DNA of 64,000 nucleotides. It comes from Helicobacter_B zhangjianzhongii (lineage in GTDB: Bacteria; Campylobacterota; Campylobacteria; Campylobacterales; Helicobacteraceae). This document shows, piece by piece, positions 25,269-34,555 of the stretch (position 1 is its first letter; every line of letters begins with the position of its first letter). The notes beneath the pieces were generated by a model. The model worked only from the letters and a program-made list of their open reading frames with translations. It made no database searches and was not told where the DNA came from. The translations under genes and the position numbers were made by a program. The stretch is from contig NZ_JANURN010000001.1 in NCBI RefSeq assembly GCF_030249855.1, positions 62,001 to 126,000 on the forward strand, given 5' to 3'.

Positions 25269-25823
25269 TTGCCCCCCCCCAAACGGATTCTACAAGCTTT
25301 AGCTTTTAGCGCACTCTTTGTTTATCAGCTTTTTGGATTAGATTCTACTAAGCCTGTTTTCACCACTTATGATAATAGTCTTGCTTTGGGCATTTATGCA
25401 GACTTTAGTGAAAAGAGCTTCGCTGATGTCTATGCGCTTGGATTCTACTATGCCCAGCCTAATACATTCTTTCGTATCAATGGCAGAATCAACCTTGAGC
25501 TAGAAGCATTTTTGCCCATTAAGCCACCATTAAAGCGGCAAATCATCTTTGGAGCAGCACAAGACATTATCCTACCGATTTATAAATCCCTATACGCAGG
25601 CATTGGCATAGGGATTTATATACGATCAAATGAAGGAGATGATGGGAGAATCGGCAGTGCCTTTACCTTTGGGGAGAGAGTTTTTGCAGGATTTTATCAC
25701 CGGCTTACTCATAAAACTACTATATTTTATGAATGTATCATTAAGCATTATTCAAATGGAAATTTAGAGCGACCAAATATAGGATACAACTACCTTGGTT
25801 TAAACGCTGGCGTGGCGTTTTAA
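25269..25823 (+). CDS. PagL-like lipid A 3-O-deacylase (acyloxyacyl hydrolase), phase-variable, OFF
   Basis: An outer-membrane beta-barrel of about 185 residues with a hydrophobic leader (ILQALAFSALFVYQLFG). The C-terminus IIKHYSNGNLERPNIGYNYLGL carries the His-x-Ser of PagL, the active-site pair that removes the 3-O-linked acyl chain of lipid A. The third active-site residue of PagL (Glu, 12 after Ser) appears to be Asn here in an ungapped comparison. The likely start is ATG 25247, but it enters this frame only if the poly-C tract (25272-25280, nine C) has eight C. As sequenced that start reads into a stop after 18 codons, so the gene is OFF; the in-frame TTG at 25269 is a poor start. Lipid A remodelling is inferred from the family. 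Confidence 0.65.
   Translation: MPPPKRILQALAFSALFVYQLFGLDSTKPVFTTYDNSLALGIYADFSEKSFADVYALGFYYAQPNTFFRINGRINLELEAFLPIKPPLKRQIIFGAAQDIILPIYKSLYAGIGIGIYIRSNEGDDGRIGSAFTFGERVFAGFYHRLTHKTTIFYECIIKHYSNGNLERPNIGYNYLGLNAGVAF
25272..25280 (+). repeat. Poly-C tract, 9 C (phase-variation tract, OFF)
   Basis: Nine C eight codons after ATG 25247 of the PagL-like gene. Eight C joins the start to the deacylase frame. Confidence 0.75.
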
Positions 25824-25859
25824 TACCTAAGTATTACATAAGAGCTTGGTAGATTTTGC

Positions 25860-25865
25860 TATAAT
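25860..25865 (+). promoter_or_regulatory. TATAAT box upstream of tyrA
   Basis: TATAAT in TTTTGCTATAATCGCGG, 28 bases before the tyrA start. Confidence 0.55.
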
Positions 25866-25893
25866 CGCGGCTATTTTATCTTTAAGGGTTAGT

Positions 25894-26721
25894 ATGCAAG
25901 CTGGGATTATAGGGCTAGGACTTATTGGCGGTAGTATGGGTCTTGCGTTGCGAGAGAGCAAGATTTTCAAGCGGATTTTGGGATTTGATACAAATGCCTT
26001 GCATTCTAGGCAAGCTTTATCACTCGGGCTTGTCGATGAGTGTGTAGAATTTGAGCAAATACAAGAATGCGATGTGATCTTTATCGCTACACCGCTTGAT
26101 GGGATTATCGCTACATTGCAAAAACTCAAGCCTTCTTCTCCCACGACTACGATTATCGATCTAGGCGGGGCAAAGAAAAAGATTTTAGATTCTATCCCCC
26201 AAAATATTAGAAAGAATTTTGTCGCTGCTCATCCTATGAGTGGGACAGAAAACTACGGACCAAACGCCGCTGAACAAGGACTTTTCCACAATAAAATCGT
26301 AATCCTAACAGATATTGAGCAAAGTGGGGAATACCAAGTCGCTTTGGCAAAGCAGATTTTCATCGCCATTGGTATGAGACTTATTTCTATGTCTGCCATT
26401 GACCACGATAGGCATGTCGCTTTCATCTCTCATTTGCCTCATATCATCTCCTTTGCATTAGCCAACGCTGTCCTAGCGCAAGAAGAGCCACAAAATATCC
26501 TAGCACTTATTGGAGGGGGATTTAAGGGTATGAGTCGTCTTGCTAAAAGCTCGCCGATAATGTGGCGCGATGTCTTTGCACATAATAAACAAAATCTTCT
26601 AGAAGCAATCGACCACTTTGGAAAAGAAATGCTCTATGCTGAAAAACTTGTCCAAGAAGACAAGTGGGACGACCTCATCGAGTGGATGAAAAAGGCAAAT
26701 ACCTTGCACACATTTTTGTAG
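25894..26721 (+). CDS. tyrA: Prephenate/arogenate dehydrogenase TyrA
   Basis: A 275-residue NAD(P)-dependent enzyme converting prephenate to 4-hydroxyphenylpyruvate for tyrosine synthesis. The Rossmann motif GLGLIGGSMG is at residues 6-15. The HPMSGTENYGP motif of the active site follows at about 110, and the DHDRHVAFISHLPH segment carries the catalytic and binding residues. Start ATG 25894 follows AAGGG. It converges on ruvC with one base between the genes. Confidence 0.92.
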   Translation: MQAGIIGLGLIGGSMGLALRESKIFKRILGFDTNALHSRQALSLGLVDECVEFEQIQECDVIFIATPLDGIIATLQKLKPSSPTTTIIDLGGAKKKILDSIPQNIRKNFVAAHPMSGTENYGPNAAEQGLFHNKIVILTDIEQSGEYQVALAKQIFIAIGMRLISMSAIDHDRHVAFISHLPHIISFALANAVLAQEEPQNILALIGGGFKGMSRLAKSSPIMWRDVFAHNKQNLLEAIDHFGKEMLYAEKLVQEDKWDDLIEWMKKANTLHTFL

Positions 26722-26722
26722 T

Positions 26723-27205
26723 TTATGGGTATTTTGCTTGAGATTTTAGTGTGCGCGCGTGTGTTATAGCCACTGCTATAGCATCTGTGATGTCAAGAGG
26801 TTTGATCTCTTGCTTGATACCTAGAATCTGCTTTACCATAAAAGCAACTTGTGTTTTATCGGCTTTAGCTTTACCTGTGATGGTCTTTTTCACTTGTAGG
26901 GGCGTGTATTCTGCAAAATTCCCCAACTCTTGCAAAATTTTTAAACTAATCGCGCCGCGCATTTGTGCTAGCTTTAAAACACTTTGAGGATTATGAGCAT
27001 AAAAGATTCCCTCCATAGCCACAGAATCTATTATATGCGCTTGCAAAATCAAATCTATCCCTTCAACAAATTCTAGGATTTGACTCTGCAAATCTCTACT
27101 TGTAATCTTTATAAACCCAGCTTCTGCGAGCTTTAAGGTAGAAGTGGATTCTACTATGGCATAGCCGCAATTTCTACTACCCGGATCAATACCTAAAATC
27201 TTCAT
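26723..27205 (-). CDS. ruvC: Crossover junction endodeoxyribonuclease RuvC
   Basis: A 160-residue Holliday-junction resolvase. The catalytic acids are seen in GIDPGSRNCGYA (residue 7), AMEGIFYAHNPQS (Glu near 66) and DITDAIAVAITHA (near 140). ATG 27205 (MKILGIDPG) is preferred; the frame extends eight codons further. It stands back to back with dnaA across the proposed origin. Confidence 0.93.
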   Translation of the reverse strand: MKILGIDPGSRNCGYAIVESTSTLKLAEAGFIKITSRDLQSQILEFVEGIDLILQAHIIDSVAMEGIFYAHNPQSVLKLAQMRGAISLKILQELGNFAEYTPLQVKKTITGKAKADKTQVAFMVKQILGIKQEIKPLDITDAIAVAITHARTLKSQAKYP

Positions 27206-27343
27206 CTTTTTCCATTTTATCTTTTTCACATATTGGATTTGTTAGAATCCGCTTCCATTTGTCATAGAAGTTTATCTAGTTTATTGCGCTGTGTATCGGC
27301 ATTTTGGCATATTGTAAGAAAATGTGTAAAGATCGTATAAGAG

Positions 27344-27396
27344 TTTTTCACATATTTTTCACATAATATTTCACACTTGTGAAAAACTTTATCACG
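27344..27396. other. Putative oriC1: DnaA-box cluster upstream of dnaA
   Basis: TTTTTCACA at 27344-27352 and 27355-27363, TATTTCACA at 27367-27375, an inverted TTTTTCACA at 27378-27386 and TTTATCACG at 27388-27396. All lie within 53 bases immediately upstream of dnaA and resemble epsilonproteobacterial DnaA boxes. Confidence 0.65.
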
Positions 27397-27414
27397 ATAG
27401 TTTAAGGAGTAAAA

Positions 27415-28731
27415 ATGATTTGGGATGAAGTGCTCGTAACATTGAAAAATGAAATTTCTCAATACGAGTTTAGCACCTACATATCATTGATGAAATACGA
27501 TGAGAACGCATCTAAAAGCAATTTAGCAGTGTTTATGGTCCCAAATCCATATATAGAAAAATGGATTAAAAGTAAATACACTGATAAAATCAAACATATC
27601 TTTGAGATTCACACAAAAACCAAAACAGATATAAAAATTATTGTAGCTAAAGATAAGCAAAATGTGAAAAACTATAGACAAAAGATACAAAAATCCCAAT
27701 CCCAAACTCTTCTTAATTCACAACAAACCTTTGACAACTTTGTCGAGGGCAATAGCAATAAATCCGCCCTAATCATCGCAAAATCTGTCGCCGAGCATCA
27801 AGCTAAATCCTATAATCCAGTGCTATTATACGGACACACGGGGCTTGGAAAGACTCATTTACTTTGCGCCATAGGAAATGCCGCTATTGAACGCGAAAAG
27901 AATGTCATTTATATGACTACAGAGGAGTTCTTAAACGAATGGCAAAAACACCTAAAACAACGCACAATGGATACCTTTAGAGATAAATACAGAGAATGTG
28001 ATTATCTCCTTATCGATGATGTGCAGTTTCTCGGAGGTAAAGGTGGCTTACAAGAAGAATTTTTCAACACTTTTGAAGCTCTCCATAAAAACAACAAACA
28101 AATTGTAATGACTAGTGATAAGCTTCCCAAACAAATCCAAGGCTTAGAAGACCGCTTGCGATCGAGATTTGAAGGGGGTATGATGATGGAAATCCAACCT
28201 CCTGAGATCGAGACCAAAATCCGCATAATCGAGCAAAAATGTCGCGATAATAAAATCAATATGGAAAAAGACATTATCAACTTCCTTGCAGAAAATATCA
28301 ATGAAAATGTCCGCCAGATTGAAAGCATCATATTAAAGCTAAGTTTTCATCATTCAATGACCAATCAGCCTTTCAGTATCCCTATGGCAAAAAATGTCAT
28401 CAAAGAAATCCAAAAAGAATCAAATGAAGAAATCAGCTTAGAAAAAATCATAGAAACCATCGCCAAAGAATGCAATATCAAACCAAGTGAAATCATCTCC
28501 AAATCCCGTAAAACCCAAATCGTCCAAGCAAGACATCTAGTCATCTATCTAACAAGAACACTCTCTAATATAGATTCTATGAGTATGCTTGCTCAAAAAC
28601 TCAATATGAAAGACCACAGCGCGATCTCAAAAGCTTTCACCCAAATCACCAAAAAAATCGAGCAAGACAAAGATCTAAAGCTACTTACACAAAACCTAAA
28701 AGCCAAGATCCAAAGCGAAAAAAGTCTCTAA
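27415..28731 (+). CDS. dnaA: Chromosomal replication initiator DnaA
   Basis: A 438-residue initiator ATPase. Domain I comes first, then a short linker. AAA+ domain III has Walker A GHTGLGKTH and Walker B LLIDDVQFL. DNA-binding domain IV has the LNMKDHSAISKAF signature near the C-terminus. Start ATG 27415 follows AAGGAG. DnaA-box-like clusters lie on both sides of the gene. dnaN and gyrB follow in the same direction. Confidence 0.97.
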   Translation: MIWDEVLVTLKNEISQYEFSTYISLMKYDENASKSNLAVFMVPNPYIEKWIKSKYTDKIKHIFEIHTKTKTDIKIIVAKDKQNVKNYRQKIQKSQSQTLLNSQQTFDNFVEGNSNKSALIIAKSVAEHQAKSYNPVLLYGHTGLGKTHLLCAIGNAAIEREKNVIYMTTEEFLNEWQKHLKQRTMDTFRDKYRECDYLLIDDVQFLGGKGGLQEEFFNTFEALHKNNKQIVMTSDKLPKQIQGLEDRLRSRFEGGMMMEIQPPEIETKIRIIEQKCRDNKINMEKDIINFLAENINENVRQIESIILKLSFHHSMTNQPFSIPMAKNVIKEIQKESNEEISLEKIIETIAKECNIKPSEIISKSRKTQIVQARHLVIYLTRTLSNIDSMSMLAQKLNMKDHSAISKAFTQITKKIEQDKDLKLLTQNLKAKIQSEKSL

Positions 28732-28763
28732 TTTAACTAGATTTTGCTAAAATACGGCAAAAC

Positions 28764-28843
28764 AAGTGAATAATCCCTGACATTCTAAAATGCTCCAAAA
28801 TACCGCATACAATGAATAAAGAATGGTTTTTCACTTTTTCACG
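28764..28843. other. Putative oriC2: DnaA-box cluster between dnaA and dnaN
   Basis: Inverted TTATTCACTT at 28764-28773, inverted TTTATTCATT at 28811-28820, TTTTTCACT at 28827-28835 and TTTTTCACG at 28835-28843. Together with the upstream cluster this gives the bipartite arrangement known for H. pylori, in which unwinding occurs in the downstream part. Confidence 0.6.
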
Positions 28844-28881
28844 ACCCCTACTATTACTACTAAACACCTAAAGGAGATGCA

Positions 28882-30009
28882 ATGAAAATCACTTTGAACA
28901 AAAACAACTTTGAAATCGTGCTAAACAATTTCCAATCTTTCCTTGACAAAAAAGACTCTTCACAAATCACTTCACACATATATCTTGAGACTTTAGACAA
29001 TAAGCTTCTCCTAAAAGCCACAGATTATGAGATCTCTATCCAATCAAAGATAGACATTATCCAAAAAATCGAAGATGGTATAGCTACAATCGAGGGGAAA
29101 AAGATTCTATCCATTATCAAGCCACTAGATGATGGAGAAATCACCCTAGAAACAAAAGAAGGGCAAATACTTATCAAGCAAAAAAACAAATACAATAAAG
29201 AAGACAAGTTTGAATTACCAACATTCAATGCCACAGAGTTCAATAATGCTACAAAATTCCCAGAAATCAATGAATCAGACACACAAATCAATCTAAATCC
29301 TGTAGATTTTATAGAATCTATCAAGAAAGTCGCCATAGCAACAGATGCTACAAGAGCTGATACTCTGCGGGTAGAATTAACCGGAATCCTACTTGATGTT
29401 AAAGATTATCATTGCAATTTTGTCGGCACAGACACAAGAAGACTTGCAATCATCCGCCAAAACACTCAATCCATTGGATCACAATTTTCTATCATAATAC
29501 CTAGACGCGCTATTATGGAGATTTCCAAGCTCTTTTATGATGAATTTGAGATTTATATCAATAAAAGATTAGAATCTGATCCTACGATGCTTTTCATCAA
29601 ATCACAAAACTATACTTTCTCCACGAAGCTCATAAGTGGAAAATATCCAGACTATGAAAAAATCATCCCCAAAGAGTTTAAAATCCAATCTAAACTCCCA
29701 AAAGATGATGTCATAAAAGCCATAAAAAAGGTAAATTCTCTCTCTACAAATATTAAAGGCACATTAGATTCTAGTGGCTTAATCTTTGAAACGATAAATT
29801 CCGAAAGCTCAGAATCTGCTACAACTCCTATTGATATTGCTCTTAACATTGCAGAGCCAATTACACTTGGTATGAATTCTCGTTATGTGCTTGATTTCTT
29901 AGGATTTGTAGGAAGTAATGAATTTGAAATTTTGATCAACGATAGTAATATGCCATTTATGCTAAAAGATGATAAATACTCCACAATTATAATGCCTGTG
30001 TTATGCTAG
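28882..30009 (+). CDS. dnaN: DNA polymerase III beta subunit (sliding clamp)
   Basis: A 375-residue clamp protein. N-terminal MKITLNKNNFEIVLNNFQSF and the C-terminus PFMLKDDKYSTIIMPV match DnaN. Start ATG 28882 follows AAAGGAG. It forms a ring around DNA that tethers polymerase III. Between dnaA and gyrB, as in many bacteria. Confidence 0.96.
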   Translation: MKITLNKNNFEIVLNNFQSFLDKKDSSQITSHIYLETLDNKLLLKATDYEISIQSKIDIIQKIEDGIATIEGKKILSIIKPLDDGEITLETKEGQILIKQKNKYNKEDKFELPTFNATEFNNATKFPEINESDTQINLNPVDFIESIKKVAIATDATRADTLRVELTGILLDVKDYHCNFVGTDTRRLAIIRQNTQSIGSQFSIIIPRRAIMEISKLFYDEFEIYINKRLESDPTMLFIKSQNYTFSTKLISGKYPDYEKIIPKEFKIQSKLPKDDVIKAIKKVNSLSTNIKGTLDSSGLIFETINSESSESATTPIDIALNIAEPITLGMNSRYVLDFLGFVGSNEFEILINDSNMPFMLKDDKYSTIIMPVLC

Positions 30010-30021
30010 TAAAGGAATAAA

Positions 30022-32361
30022 ATGCAAGAAGATCATAAAACACCATCATACACTGGACAAAATATCAAAGTCCTAAAAGGACTTGAGGCAGTTAGAAAAC
30101 GCCCGGGTATGTATATCGGTAGCACAAATATCAATGGTCTGCACCATATGGTATATGAAGTGGTGGATAACTCTGTCGATGAAGCTATGGCTGGATTTTG
30201 TAATAAAATTAGCATTAGGCTTACACACGAAGGCAGTGCTATCATTGAAGACAATGGTAGAGGGATACCCGTAGATATTCACCCTACTGAAAATATCCCT
30301 ACTGCCACGGTCGTGCTTACTGTGCTACACGCTGGTGGGAAATTTGATAGTGAAGTATATAAAGCATCTGGTGGTTTGCACGGAGTTGGGGTTTCTGTTG
30401 TTAATGCTTTATCAAAAAAGCTCATTATGACTATCCACAAAAACGGCAATATCTATCACCAAGAATTTGCTGCTGGAATCCCTACTTCTGAATTAGAAAT
30501 CATCGGTGAAACCAAGAAAAATGGCACGATTATTGAATTTTTCCCTGATGATAGCATTATGGAAGTGGTTGAATTTGACAAAGATGTTTTAACCCGCAGA
30601 TTTAAAGAAATGGCATATCTAAACCAGAATCTAACTATTGATTTCATCGATGAACGCAGTGGTTTTAGAGAGTCTTATCACTTTGAAAATGGACTTATGC
30701 AATTTATTCAAGATGTCAATAAACGCCCTGCTATTGCTTCAACAATTTACTTTAAAGGTGCGGATCAAGAGACGGAAATGGAAATAGCACTTGTCTATAA
30801 TGAAGGCTTTGATGAAAATGTCCTAAGCTTTGTAAATAATATCCGCACTCCAGATGGTGGGACACACGAAGCTGGCTTTAGAGCAGGACTTAGCCGTGTA
30901 ATTATGAACTACATAGAAGCAAACGCAAATGCTCGTGAAAAGGACATAAAAGTAACAGGTGATGATGTGCGTGAAGGGCTTGTGGCGATTATTTCTACGC
31001 GCATTATCGATCCGCAGTTTGAAGGACAAACAAAAGGCAAGCTAGGAAGCTCTTTCATTAAACCAATCATACAAAAGCTTACAACGGAGCGATTAAGCAA
31101 ATATTTTGAAGAAAATCCAAATGATGCAAAAGCTATTATGCAAAAGGCATTGCTTGCAGCAAGAGGGCGAGAAGCAGCGAAAAAAGCGCGCGAACTCACA
31201 CGAAAAAAGGAGAATTTTTCCGTAGGGACATTGCCCGGGAAGCTTGCTGACTGCCAAAGTAAAGACCCAACAGAATCCGAAATCTATCTTGTAGAGGGGG
31301 ATTCTGCGGGTGGCTCTGCCAAGCAAGCTAGAGATAGACTCTATCAAGCTATTTTGCCTTTGCGAGGTAAGATTCTTAATGTCGAAAAATCACGCCTTGA
31401 TAAGATTTTGAAAAGCGGAGAGATTAAAAATATGATTACTGCTTTTGGCTGTGGCATTGGAGAAGATTTTAATCTTGAGCGGCTGCGTTATCATAAAATC
31501 ATCATTATGACTGATGCTGATGTTGATGGAAGTCATATTCAAACACTACTTATGACATTTTTCTATCGTTATTTAAAGCCACTTATTCAAAATGGACATA
31601 TTTATATCGCGCAGCCACCACTTTACTGCTTGCAATTAAAAAAGAATAAAAATAAAGAGCTATACCTAAAAGATGATAAAGCCTTGAGTGAATTTCTTAT
31701 TGAAAATGGTATTGAGAATTTCACATTTGAAGGTATCGGTGAAAAAGAGTTGATCGAAATCTTGAAAAAGATCTCGCAATATCGCTTGATACTAAAAGAG
31801 CTAGAGAAACGCTATGCGATGATTGATATTGTGCGGTTTTTAATAGAAAAGCCTGCGGTAAGAGATGTGGATTTTACGCAGATGTTTGCAGAGATTGAGA
31901 AATTTCTACCGACAATTGAATGCAATATTTTAAATAAAACAATTGCACAAGAGTTTCTCACGCTTTATGTCCAAACGCCCACAGGACTTGTGGAGACGAC
32001 TATTGATCAAAGCCTTTTTGTCAATAATTTTTTCAAAGAAGCGTGTGATATTTATGCAAAGATTCAAGAAAGAGATCTTGTGTTTTTAGAAGGAAAAAAT
32101 ATCATCAAAGTCTTAGAAGAAATAGAAGAATCCACTAAAAAAAGCTACGATATGCAGCGTTACAAAGGTCTAGGTGAAATGGACCCAGATCAATTACAAG
32201 AAACTACTATGATCCCAAGTAATAGGACACTTTTACGCGTAACTTTGCCAAATGAAGAAGAGGCTGATAGGATTTTCACGCTTTTTATGGGTGATGAAGT
32301 AGAACCTAGGAGAGAGTATATCCAGCTCCACGCAAAAGATGTAAAAAACCTTGATGTATGA
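30022..32361 (+). CDS. gyrB: DNA gyrase subunit B
   Basis: A 779-residue ATPase subunit of gyrase. GHKL motifs are EVVDNSVDEAMAG, EDNGRGIPV and GGLHGVGVSVVNALS. The Toprim motifs are EGDSAGGSAKQARDR and TDADVDGSHI. The C-terminal MQRYKGLGEMDPDQL is complete. Start ATG 30022, 12 bases after dnaN, with AAAGGA. It introduces negative supercoils together with GyrA. Confidence 0.98.
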   Translation: MQEDHKTPSYTGQNIKVLKGLEAVRKRPGMYIGSTNINGLHHMVYEVVDNSVDEAMAGFCNKISIRLTHEGSAIIEDNGRGIPVDIHPTENIPTATVVLTVLHAGGKFDSEVYKASGGLHGVGVSVVNALSKKLIMTIHKNGNIYHQEFAAGIPTSELEIIGETKKNGTIIEFFPDDSIMEVVEFDKDVLTRRFKEMAYLNQNLTIDFIDERSGFRESYHFENGLMQFIQDVNKRPAIASTIYFKGADQETEMEIALVYNEGFDENVLSFVNNIRTPDGGTHEAGFRAGLSRVIMNYIEANANAREKDIKVTGDDVREGLVAIISTRIIDPQFEGQTKGKLGSSFIKPIIQKLTTERLSKYFEENPNDAKAIMQKALLAARGREAAKKARELTRKKENFSVGTLPGKLADCQSKDPTESEIYLVEGDSAGGSAKQARDRLYQAILPLRGKILNVEKSRLDKILKSGEIKNMITAFGCGIGEDFNLERLRYHKIIIMTDADVDGSHIQTLLMTFFYRYLKPLIQNGHIYIAQPPLYCLQLKKNKNKELYLKDDKALSEFLIENGIENFTFEGIGEKELIEILKKISQYRLILKELEKRYAMIDIVRFLIEKPAVRDVDFTQMFAEIEKFLPTIECNILNKTIAQEFLTLYVQTPTGLVETTIDQSLFVNNFFKEACDIYAKIQERDLVFLEGKNIIKVLEEIEESTKKSYDMQRYKGLGEMDPDQLQETTMIPSNRTLLRVTLPNEEEADRIFTLFMGDEVEPRREYIQLHAKDVKNLDV

Positions 32362-32370
32362 TAAGTTAAA

Positions 32371-32619
32371 ATGTTTGAAACAGAGCAGCTAATCATCATC
32401 GATGGTGTAGAGATTCTCACGCGTGGGGTTGATTATTGGTCTTTGGGAGTTTTTATCCTTATTTTTGTTGCTAGTATAGCGGTGTATTTTCTGCCAAGTC
32501 TTATCGCTATACTTCGACATCACCGAGATAGATTTCTAATCCTTATTATCAATGTGTTTTTTGGTTGGAGCGTGCTTGGCTGGTTTATGGCTCTTATTTG
32601 GAGCTTTATGCGTAGATAG
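32371..32619 (+). CDS. Superinfection-immunity family membrane protein
   Basis: An 82-residue protein with two membrane segments and the motif AVYFLPSLIAILRHHRDR followed by NVFFGWSVLGW. This matches the superinfection immunity (Imm_superinfect) family first known from phage T4 Imm. Chromosomal members are common and their role is unclear. It starts nine bases after gyrB and converges on xth with no gap. Confidence 0.75.
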   Translation: MFETEQLIIIDGVEILTRGVDYWSLGVFILIFVASIAVYFLPSLIAILRHHRDRFLILIINVFFGWSVLGWFMALIWSFMRR

Positions 32620-33372
32620 CTATAAAATCTCCAACCCCACAGGACAATGATCACTTCCTAAAATCTCAGGGTAAATGCTAGCACTCTTTAACCTAGAATC
32701 CAAAATTTTAGAGCAGAGAAAGTAATCAATACGCCACCCCGTGTTGTTTGCCCTAGCCTTTCCCATATAGCTCCACCAAGTGTAAGCCCCCTCTTTGTCA
32801 GGGTAAAAGTGGCGATAAGTATCTGTGAAGCCAGAATCTAGTAGCGCACTCATTTTCTCTCTTTCTTCATCAGTGAAGCCAGCGTTTCTGCGGTTTGTTT
32901 TAGGGTTTTTTAAATCAATCTCTTTATGTGCGACATTGAGATCTCCGCAGACAATTACGGGCTTTTTAGATTCTAAGGCTTTTAAAAATGCGCGAAAGTC
33001 ATCTTCCCACTCCATTCTGTATGCTAGGCGTTCTAACTCTCTTTTAGAGTTTGGAGTATAGACATTCACAAGATAAAAATCGCTAAATTCTGCTGTGATA
33101 ATGCGCCCCTCTTTGTCGTGGTGGGCGATCCCCATATCATAGCCCACGCTTAAAGGCTCTTGCTTACTAAAGATTGCCACGCCAGAGTAGCCCTTTTTCT
33201 CCGCGCTATTCCAGTATTCATAATATCCGCTGAAGTCAAATTCTGCTTGCTCTTTGTACATTTTGGATTCTTGGATACAAAACACATCTGCATTAACTGC
33301 TTTAAAAAACTCCATAAAGCCCTTATTCATACACGCTCTTAGTCCATTAACATTCCAAGAAATTAGTTTCAA
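32620..33372 (-). CDS. xth: Exodeoxyribonuclease III (AP endonuclease)
   Basis: A 250-residue base-excision repair enzyme. Catalytic motifs are LISWNVNGLRA, IQESK (metal-binding Glu), NVYTPNS, CGDLNVAH, WRIDYFL and GSDHCPVGL at the C-terminus. TTG 33372, preceded by AAAGGA, is the preferred start; the frame runs six codons further to another TTG. Confidence 0.94.
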   Translation of the reverse strand: MKLISWNVNGLRACMNKGFMEFFKAVNADVFCIQESKMYKEQAEFDFSGYYEYWNSAEKKGYSGVAIFSKQEPLSVGYDMGIAHHDKEGRIITAEFSDFYLVNVYTPNSKRELERLAYRMEWEDDFRAFLKALESKKPVIVCGDLNVAHKEIDLKNPKTNRRNAGFTDEEREKMSALLDSGFTDTYRHFYPDKEGAYTWWSYMGKARANNTGWRIDYFLCSKILDSRLKSASIYPEILGSDHCPVGLEIL

Positions 33373-33491
33373 TGTAAATCCTTTAGTCAAATGTGCGGAT
33401 TATAGGATAAAAGTCCTTATGGTTTTTATAATTTAAGCGTATTTTTAATCAAAACAAGGCAGAATCCAAATTTACTTTGATTTCGTCTAGT

Positions 33492-33567
33492 GGCTCGATA
33501 GCTCAGTCGGTAGAGCAGGAGACTGAAAATCTCCGTGTCGGTGGTTCGATTCCGCCTCGAGCCACCA
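33492..33567 (+). tRNA. tRNA-Phe (anticodon GAA)
   Basis: Acceptor arms GGCTCGA (33492-33498) and TCGAGCC (33557-33563). The anticodon stem GGAGA/TCTCC has loop CTGAAAA, giving anticodon GAA. CCA is encoded at 33565-33567. Confidence 0.95.
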
Positions 33568-33669
33568 CTCTTCTTCTTAATCATTTTTCATTCCTTTTAT
33601 GATAAGTATTTTTATCTTTTACATACATTGTGCTATATTAACTCATTTGCCTTTGCAAAGGATTTGATA

Positions 33670-34509
33670 ATGGTGCGGATACTTTTACTTATTTTCTTAC
33701 TTTGTAATTTTACTTTGGCTTACAAATGTCATTATGGGGTTCGCTGCCAAGATTCTCGTATAGGACTTGGTGGTTATTATACACATTTACACTCGCCGCG
33801 TGTCAGCACGCACAATGGTGGTGGGTTTCTCACTTTGCAAGAAGATTCGTATTGGAAATGGTTTTATCTAGGTGGAGAGTTATCTGCTGGTGTTGGTGGC
33901 TCATCAATGAGTGGCATAGCAAGTGCAAGTGGTAATTATGAGAGTATCAGCGATAGAAATTGGTTTGCTCTTGTTACGCTTAATGCTGGGACTAATCTTG
34001 GCTCACTAGAGAAGCCTACATTTTTGTATATGTCATTTTCTACGGATTTATATGATGTAGGCTTTGAGAAAAATCGCGGGAGATTTATGGATTTTGGGCT
34101 TTTCCTAGGTGTGGGGGCGTTTCATAGGATAATGCTTACAGATAAGCTTGCATTAGAGCCTAGAGTCAATATCGCTTGGAATGCGACCCGCCGACTTGCT
34201 GGCTATGGCTATAATGTGAGATCTGATAAATTAGCTGGTGCATTTGATGGCAGCTACAAAGCAGAGCTATCTCTAGGGATACTCTATCGTGGCAATGCCT
34301 ATGATAGTGTAGAAGACATAGGCGAAGCACTTGCACAAAGATCACGCTTTGAGATACCAGATTTCTACGCCAGAATCAAGGGAGTGTATTATCATATGAA
34401 TGCCCTTACTATGCCTTATTTAGATACGCAAACACTCCACCACCCTGAAGCAAATAACTTTGCGCTTATGCTTGAGTTTGGTATAGGACTTAATGCGCCG
34501 TTTAATTGA
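33670..34509 (+). CDS. Putative outer-membrane beta-barrel protein
   Basis: A 279-residue protein with a signal peptide (MVRILLLIFLLCNFTLA) followed by alternating hydrophobic strands rich in aromatic residues (LGGYYTHLH, KWFYLGGELSAGVGGS, DFGLFLGVGAFHRIML). This suggests a small beta-barrel. Family not recognised with certainty; it looks like Helicobacter outer-membrane proteins. ATG 33670 follows AAAGGA. Confidence 0.6.
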   Translation: MVRILLLIFLLCNFTLAYKCHYGVRCQDSRIGLGGYYTHLHSPRVSTHNGGGFLTLQEDSYWKWFYLGGELSAGVGGSSMSGIASASGNYESISDRNWFALVTLNAGTNLGSLEKPTFLYMSFSTDLYDVGFEKNRGRFMDFGLFLGVGAFHRIMLTDKLALEPRVNIAWNATRRLAGYGYNVRSDKLAGAFDGSYKAELSLGILYRGNAYDSVEDIGEALAQRSRFEIPDFYARIKGVYYHMNALTMPYLDTQTLHHPEANNFALMLEFGIGLNAPFN

Positions 34510-34555
34510 TAAATAAAGCCTAGTAGGTGTAGTTTTGGCTTCTGTGTAGAAAGGA

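Noticed and set aside
32373..32384. TGTTTGAAACAG as a third parS site
   Set aside because: The palindrome lacks five central bases of parS and overlaps the start codon of the small membrane gene; likely chance.
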